Below, piece after piece: positions 57,808-64,000 of a stretch of 64,000 bases of DNA. Where the stretch lies: assembly GCA_028386065.3 (NCBI GenBank), contig JAKUCV010003299.1:1-64000 (forward strand), in the 5' to 3' direction. A program made the position numbers and the translations under genes. Within the stretch, counting starts at the first letter, position 1. Each line of letters opens with the position of its first letter. Below the pieces are notes generated by a model, which saw nothing but the letters and a program-made list of their open reading frames with translations, was not told the DNA's origin and made no database searches. The DNA comes from Turnera subulata (Eukaryota > Streptophyta > Magnoliopsida > Malpighiales > Passifloraceae).

Positions 57808-60800
57808 CTACTCCCCCTCATTTTGACCTCCCTTGATGTCACGAAGTCGTCGCATGCCAATCTTCCTTATCAACTTCTCAAAAATTAAAGTAGGCAGTGA
57901 TTTTGTAAATAGGTCTGCCAAATTGTCACTTGAGCGAATCTATTGAACACAAATATCACCATTCTTCTGGAGATCATGAGTGAAAAAGAATTTTGGTGAT
58001 ATGTGCTTTGTCCGGTCGCCTTTGATGTATCCTTCCTTTAATTGGGCAATGCAGGCAGCATTATCTTCATAAATGATTATTGGAACATCTTTCCCACTAT
58101 CCAATCCACAAGAATCTCGAATATGTTGTGTCATTGATCTTAGCCAAACACACTCTCGACTAGCTTCATGTATGGCTACAATTTCTGCATTATTTGAAGA
58201 GGTGGCAACAATACTTTGCTTTGTGGATCGCCACGATATAGCTGTTCCTCCATAAGTAAACAAGTAGCCTGTTTGTGACCGAGCCTTATGTGGATCAGAC
58301 AAATAACCTGCATCTGCATAACCAATTAGATCGGGTTTGGACCCGGATGAATAAAATAATCCCATATCTATTGTACCCCGAAGATATCGAAAAATTTGTT
58401 TTATCCCATTCCAATGTCTGCGAGTTGGGGCAGAACTATATCTTGCGAGTAAACTGACAGCAAAAGAAATATCAGGTCTTGTATTAGTAGCAAGATACAT
58501 TAAAGCTCCAATCGCACTGAGATATGGTACTTCCGGACCAAGAATCTCTTCAATATCTTCTCGAGGTCTGAAAATATCTTTCTTTTGATCAAGCGACCTC
58601 ACAACCATCGGGGTACTTATTGGATGCGCTTTGTCCATATAAAATCTTTTCAGTACCTTCTCGGTATAATGTGTCTGATGGACAAAGATTCCATTTTCTA
58701 AATGTGCAATTTGAAGACCTAGACAGAGTTTTGTCTTTCCAAGGTCTTTCATCTCAAATTCTTTCTTTAAACAATGCACGGCTTTGGAAACTTCTTCAGG
58801 AGTTCCAATAATATTTAAATCATCAACATAAACAGCAATGATGACATATTCATGCATGGACCTTTTAATAAAAACACATGGACATATGGAAATTCAGGGA
58901 CTCTCATGTATATATCATGGCTTATAGGTCCATAGAGATAGGCTGTAACAACATCCATTAGACGCATTTCTAATTTTTCATGTACTGCCAGACTAATTAG
59001 ATACCGAAAAGTTGTTGCATCCACCACAGGGGAGTATGTCTCCTCATAATCAATACCAGGTCGTTGGGTAAAACCTTGTGCGACAAACCGTACTTTATAT
59101 CTCACTATTTCATTTTTCTCATTTCTTTTCCGCACAAATACCCATTTGTAACCGACCGGTTTTACACCATCAGGTGTTGGGACTACAGGCCCAAAAACTT
59201 CTCGCTTCATGAGCGAGTCTAACTCAGCCTTAATTGTGTCTCTCCATTTTGGCCAATCATTTCTGTGCCGGCATTCATCAATTGATTTAGGCTCATGATC
59301 CTCATTTCCTTCCATAATATTTAGCGCTACATTATATGCAAAAATTCTGTCGACGGTTATTTCACGTCGGTTCCATCTTGTTCCTGACATAATATAGTTG
59401 ATTGAGATCTCATCGTTTTGACTTATTTCAGGTACCTGAGTTACTTCTGGAACATTACAATTTATGTCAGGATCCTCTTCTAGAGGATTATCAATTTGAA
59501 CCTCTGCAGGAGGTTTTATTACCTTGTTGGGGCCATCTTGTATCTTTACTCCTTTTCTCTGTCGAGGATTTTTATCTTTGAAACCGAGTGGTCTGCCACG
59601 CTTCTGGCGTGCTTTAGATTCATTTGCAATCTTTAGTTGTCCTTCGGGGACATCAATTCTAGCAGGAGCATTTGCAGCTGGTACATGAGATTTGGTCACT
59701 CTATTGATATCAGTAAAAGCGTCTGGCAATTGATTTGCTATATTTTGCAAATGAATTATCTTTTGAACTTCAAGTTCACACTGATTTGTTCGAGGATCAA
59801 GACTTGATAATGACATAGCATTCCATTTAATTTCTTTATCCAGCTGCTTATTTTCTCCCCCTAATGTTGGATAAATATTTTCATCAAAATGACAATCAGC
59901 AAATCTTGCTGTAAATAAATCTCCAGTTGTTGCTTCCAAATATTTTATAATTAATGGAGATTCATATCCAACATATATTCCCAATCTTCTTTGAGGACCC
60001 ATTTTAGTTCGCTGTGGTGGAGCAATTGGCACATATACTGCACAACCAAAGGTCCGAAGATGGGAGATATTAGGTTCGTGACCATGAACCAATTGAATGG
60101 GAGAGAGCTTATGATAGCTTGTTGGCCTGATGCGTACAAGTGCTGCTGCATGCAAAATAGCATGTCCCCAAGCAGTAACGGGGAGTTTGCATCTCATCAG
60201 TAATGGCCTCGCAATCAACTGAAGGCGTTTAATCAACGATTCTGCTAGACCGTTTTGGGTATGAACATGAGCTACAGGATGTTCAACCATAATTCCAATT
60301 GACATACAATAGTCATTAAACGTCTTAGAGGTGAATTCAGCAGCATTATCAAGACGTATAGTCTTAATTGCATGATCAGGGAAGTGTGCCCGCAATTTGA
60401 TAAATTGTGATAATAAACGTGCAAATGTCAAATTGCGTGAGGACAACAGGCACACATGGGACCATCTAGTTGATGCATCAATTAAAACCATAAAATATCT
60501 AAATGGTCCATACGGTGGATGTATAGGTCGACAAATATCTCCCTGAATTCTTTCTAAAAATGCTGGTGATTCAGAACCAACCTTATCATATGAAGGCCGG
60601 ATAATTAATTTTTCTTGTGAACAAGCAGCACATGAAAATTCATTAGATTGAAAAATCTTCTGGATTTTCAATGGATGACCAAATGAATTTTCAATAATTC
60701 GGCGCATCATTATTGATCCGGGATGGCCCAACCGGTCATGCCAAATTTTTAACTCATTAGTCAGCTTCAGGCTGGTGCCAGCTTCTGGCTGGGTATAATA

Positions 60801-61226
60801 ATTTTCAATGACTCGAATATTTGTGTAGTACAATCCAGAAGATAATACATGTAATTTTTCCAGAACTTGTTTGTTACCTGTAGTGGTAATTTTTGTAATA
60901 TAGAGATATTCAGCATCTCTTTCATTCATTGTCTCAATATGATATCCATTTAAACGGATATCCTTAAAACTCAACAGATTTCTTTGAGACTTTGAAGAGA
61001 ACAAAGCATTTTCAATGATTATCTTTGTTCCCTTTGGTAGTAGAATTTGAGCTCTTCCGGAGCCTTCAATTATTTTTGTACTACCAGAGATTGTACTAAC
61101 ATATGTCTTTTCAAATTTCAAAGTAAAGAAATATTTCCGTTCATTAAATACGGAATGAGTAGTTGCACTGTCTGCTAGACAGATATCTGAGTCATTGTTC
61201 TTGGAACCGTATAGTTGAATGTCCAT
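57808..61226 (-). pseudogene. copia element 2 pol, broken
   Basis: Protease ICLADSATTHSVF (about 61175-61130), GAG-pre-integrase IWHDRLGHP, integrase with D residues in IQGDIC and RLDNAAEF and E in HTQNGLAESLIKR, then RT up to DVVTAYLYGPISHDIYMRVPE (about 58905). Here a deletion has removed roughly 55-60 residues, including the expected YGLKQ-type segment, and shifted the frame. The remainder resumes about 58875 with CPCVFIKRS leading to YVDDLNIIG (catalytic). RNase H follows (GYADAGYLSDP, TSSNNAEIVA). TAG at 57942-57940 interrupts just before the C-terminal IRSSDNLADLFTKSLP motif; the ancestral stop is at 57810-57808. Without the deleted RT palm segment the enzyme cannot be functional. Confidence 0.9.
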
Positions 61227-61371
61227 ATCTTCATAAAAGAAAATAAAAGATGCATAAGAAAGTAATACTGAACTGAAATTTATTCCAAATTAAAAGAACA
61301 TTAAGAACATTAATATAAATAAACAACAGATAAGAACATAAATGTAAAATACAAAGAAATAGACAATAAGA

Positions 61372-62427
61372 TTATTCTTGCTTCATTTTCTTGCTTGCTT
61401 CTTCTGGATCAGCAAGATAATCATCAATATCAAGATATGAGTCGGACTGGAAGGCAGCATCTTGGTCATCATTTTGAACAAAATTTGTTTCAACAGCCTT
61501 ATTTTTGGCTTTCAAAGATGATTGATAAAGTTCCACCAAATGCTTTGCTGTACGACATACCCGTGACCAATGACCTGTCATGCCACACCGATAGCAGACT
61601 GTCTCGTGATTTTTCTTATCATGATCTTTGGCATCATTCGTATATTTTCCTTTAGCCTTGCCAATATTGCGGTCACGGGAATTAAAATTGTTCCTTCCAC
61701 GTCCACGCCCACGTCCCCGGCCACGACCTTTTCCACGACCACGACCAGAATTATCATGCACTGCTGCATTCGCTTCTGGGAATGGAGCAGAAGCAGTGGG
61801 ACGAGACTCATGATTTTTCATCAATAGCTCGTTATTTTGTTCGGCCACCAGAAGGCAAGAAATTAAATCAGAATATCTGGTGAAACCTTTTTCACGATAC
61901 TACTGCTGCAGGAGCACATTGGATGCATGAAAAGTAGAGAATGTTTTCTCTAACATATCCATATCAGTAATATTTTCTCCACATAGTTTCAGCTGAGAGC
62001 TGATTCGAAACACAACTGAATTATATTCATGCACAGAATTGAAATCTTGTAACCTCAGGTGCATCCACTCATAACGAGCTTTTGGGAGTATGACCATCTT
62101 CAGGTGATCATACCTTTCTTTCAAATTATTCCAAAGATCTGCTGGATCTTTGACAGTAAGATATTCCGTCTTTAGACTATCGTGAAGATGGTGACGAAGA
62201 AAAATTATGGGTTTTGCCTTATCTTGACTAGATGCATCTTTTGCTTTTTCTTGACTAGTCCCTTCTTTATTTTGAATAGATACGGCTTTTCCCTTATCTT
62301 GAGGGGATTTTATGGTATGCCCCAGGCCCTGAGCATCTAAATGCATTTCTGCATCTAGTCTCCATGATAGATAATTTCTTCCGGAAATATCTAGGGCCTC
62401 AAACTCAAGCTTTGCAAGGTTTGCCAT
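61372..62427 (-). pseudogene. copia element 2 gag, one nonsense codon
   Basis: ATG at 62427 (MANLAKLEFEALDISGRNYLSW) begins a Gag with the UBN2-like segment DPADLWNNLKERYDHLK. TAG at 61902-61900 interrupts after VLLQQ. The same frame continues YREKGF...LLVAEQNNELL, an RGRGKGRGRGRGRGR nucleic-acid-binding stretch and a CCHC knuckle CYRCGMTGHWSRVC (about 61600-61560), ending at 61372. CAG to TAG is the simplest origin of the stop. Upstream residues in frame before 62427 are not Gag-like, so this start was chosen. A 145-nt gap separates gag from pol, which lies in another frame. Confidence 0.88.
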
Positions 62428-62692
62428 TATAACAGTAAAGAAATAATAACAAAATATAAAACAAATATAAAGAGAAATAATAATAGAAATTATATAGTAT
62501 ATACGCTTACTCGATAAATCTTTCAGCAATATTAATAGGATAATAATATAGAATAGAATATATATATGCTTACTCGATAAATCTTTCAGCTATATTAATA
62601 CTATATATGTGTAATAGAAAATGATTAAAGTAGTAATAAGAAAAGGTTTAGAAATGATTACCTTGATAAGGTAGAGACTAGTGCTGATAACG

Positions 62693-63182
62693 TATTATAA
62701 AATTGGGAGAGATTTTCACTATTTGATAGAATAATACAAACTTGATCAAACTTGATCAAGGTAATAATACAACTTTGTGGGAAATAATAAAACTTTAATA
62801 ATAATGGAAATGGAGAATAATTATATTAATGATGGAGGGAGGAAAGAAGAGATGTGTATGGAAATTTAGAGAGAGTGAGTTTATAGTGATCAAAGGTGTA
62901 AGTGTGCATGGAAATGAATGGGGTATTTATAGGTAAAAATGGAAGGATAAAAACAAATGAGTATGATTAATTTAATAAGATAAAATCAAAAGGACATTAG
63001 GTAAAGGAAGATGGTATTAAGATTAGGACAAAGGGAATTATGGAGAGTAAATGGCCAAAGGGATGAATCCAATTGGATGTTAGGTTGAGGGGTAAAATAT
63101 TTACCGGGAGTAAATTCGGGTATGGTAAAAACGAGTTTTACTAGATGGTAACAATGACATTCACCATAATTTATTTATAACA
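62693..63182 (-). repeat. 5' LTR of copia element 2
   Basis: 490 bp, with TSD AAAAG on its outer side. Confidence 0.95.
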
Positions 63183-63187
63183 AAAAG

Positions 63188-64000
63188 TACATATTGAGAA
63201 TGAGCCTCTTATTTCTTAGTCTTGCGTTAACAACGTGAGGTGCGGTTATGATTAAAAATTTTGACGAATTGAACATTTCATCCACGATCTGGTCCGAGTT
63301 GGGATATGATTTATATGAATCACAATATTAATTAGGGCAGGTGCCTATTCCCTTCTGTTTCTACTAATTAATTTTTTTTAACAAAATTTTGGCAATTGAT
63401 ATATTTTTACGCCTAACTGTTCCATTCGTGGTTGTGTTTTGATGTCGTCTATGATTGAAACTTAGTCTATAATGAACTGCATATTTTGTGGCCCTTTATC
63501 GTATTTATGTCGACCAGTCAAATGAACTGAGATATTGTGCTACACGACATTACTTATTTGTTTTTTTGGTAATGCAGGCGGCCAACTATAAACAAATTAA
63601 ATTCATGAAGCAACTAGAAACCAAAATCAAGAGATAAGAATAATTATCAGCAATTGGTGGACTCTAGATCGAAGTTTTTCTTATGTAGACCACAAAAATC
63701 TTGAGGTCGCCAACTTGGTCATGATCATCCACACACTAATTCTTGCGGCGATAGTTCTTTTGGCACGTTATTGTATGCCATGTTAATTACACCAATGGGA
63801 GTAGTAAACGAAAGGTTAAACGTCAAAACCAATAAGACGTGCATGCCTTGCATATCCAAGGCAGTCTTCCAAAATGACATGAAGATAATGCTATTTTTTC
63901 CTATATTGAAGAGTTTAGGTTGAGAGGAAAATGTGGTTTGTGTGTAGGTCATGATAAGCCAAACAATAATGCTAGTGTTACTAAGGTTTTTCTACTAAGA
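63188..64000. other. Intergenic to window end
   Basis: No supported gene. A minus-strand open frame at 63725-63952 shows no recognisable domain. Confidence 0.45.

Larger units (their letters stand above)
57211..63182 (-). mobile_element. Full-length Ty1/copia element 2, decayed
   Basis: Minus-strand element with LTRs 62693-63182 (5', 490 bp) and 57211-57690 (3', 480 bp), flanked by TSD AAAAG (57206-57210 and 63183-63187). The LTRs begin TGTTATAAAT and end TATAATA (TG...TA). They differ by about 11 substitutions and one 10-bp tandem duplication (AACTTGATCA) in the 5' LTR, roughly 2.3% divergence, so it is clearly older than element 1. The primer-binding region CGTTATCAGCAC follows the 5' LTR and the polypurine tract AAGGGGGAG precedes the 3' LTR. 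Gag has a nonsense codon, RT has a deletion with frameshift, and RNase H has a nonsense codon. Confidence 0.95.

Noticed and set aside
1..64000. CRISPR array or bacterial operon
   Set aside because: No regularly spaced repeats, spliced plant genes throughout.

Overview
The window looks like nuclear DNA of a core eudicot plant. The basis is AT-rich intergenic DNA with GC-richer exons, spliced genes with plant GT-AG introns, a plastid ribosomal protein gene carrying a transit peptide, plant-only families (AGP31-like, Raf-like group C kinase, bHLH162-like, DUF506) and plant-type copia, long-LTR, TRIM, SINE, LINE, MULE and hAT sequences. The species cannot be resolved from the sequence.

Layout: 1-3421 is a head-to-tail pile of partial copies of a ~3.2 kb LTR. 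A complete solo copy lies at 16731-19903. 3422-10159 is intergenic, with a MITE, two tRNA-derived SINEs and very small poly(A)/poly(T) insertions. 10165-14996 is a full-length copia element with identical LTRs, inserted into the 3' part of an old LINE (15002-15645). 22692-24198 is an AGP31-like cell-wall protein gene. 29340-30590 and 36322-36947 are LINE remnants. 31039-31942 is a bHLH162-like transcription factor gene. 32999-33675 is a TRIM. 37060-38187 is a MULE-type foldback element. 41497-44192 is a Raf-like kinase gene. 49554-50033 is plastid RPL18, with a 5' UTR intron up to about 50949. 52585-52949 is a hAT-type MITE. 53399-54625 is a DUF506 gene. 57211-63182 is a second, older, decayed copia element. 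All five host genes are on the minus strand; they belong to unrelated pathways and share no visible operon-like or cluster logic.

The strangest signal is base complementation without reversal in two places. About 150 bp inside the gag of the young copia element (about 10953-11105), and about 78 bp inside one LTR copy (about 2287-2364), match their expected homologous sequence only when each base is complemented in place, left to right. In the gag, in-place complementation removes five in-frame stops and recovers a normal Gag domain. In the LTR it recovers about 90% identity to the neighbouring copy. No recombination process is known to do this (an inversion gives the reverse complement), so a data-handling artefact or a deliberate edit is more likely than biology.

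The second theme is a set of at least ten tiny insertions (about 9-34 bp, mostly homopolymer A/T plus a few bases) flanked by 10-18 bp direct repeats. They look like target-primed retrotransposition that copied little beyond a tail.
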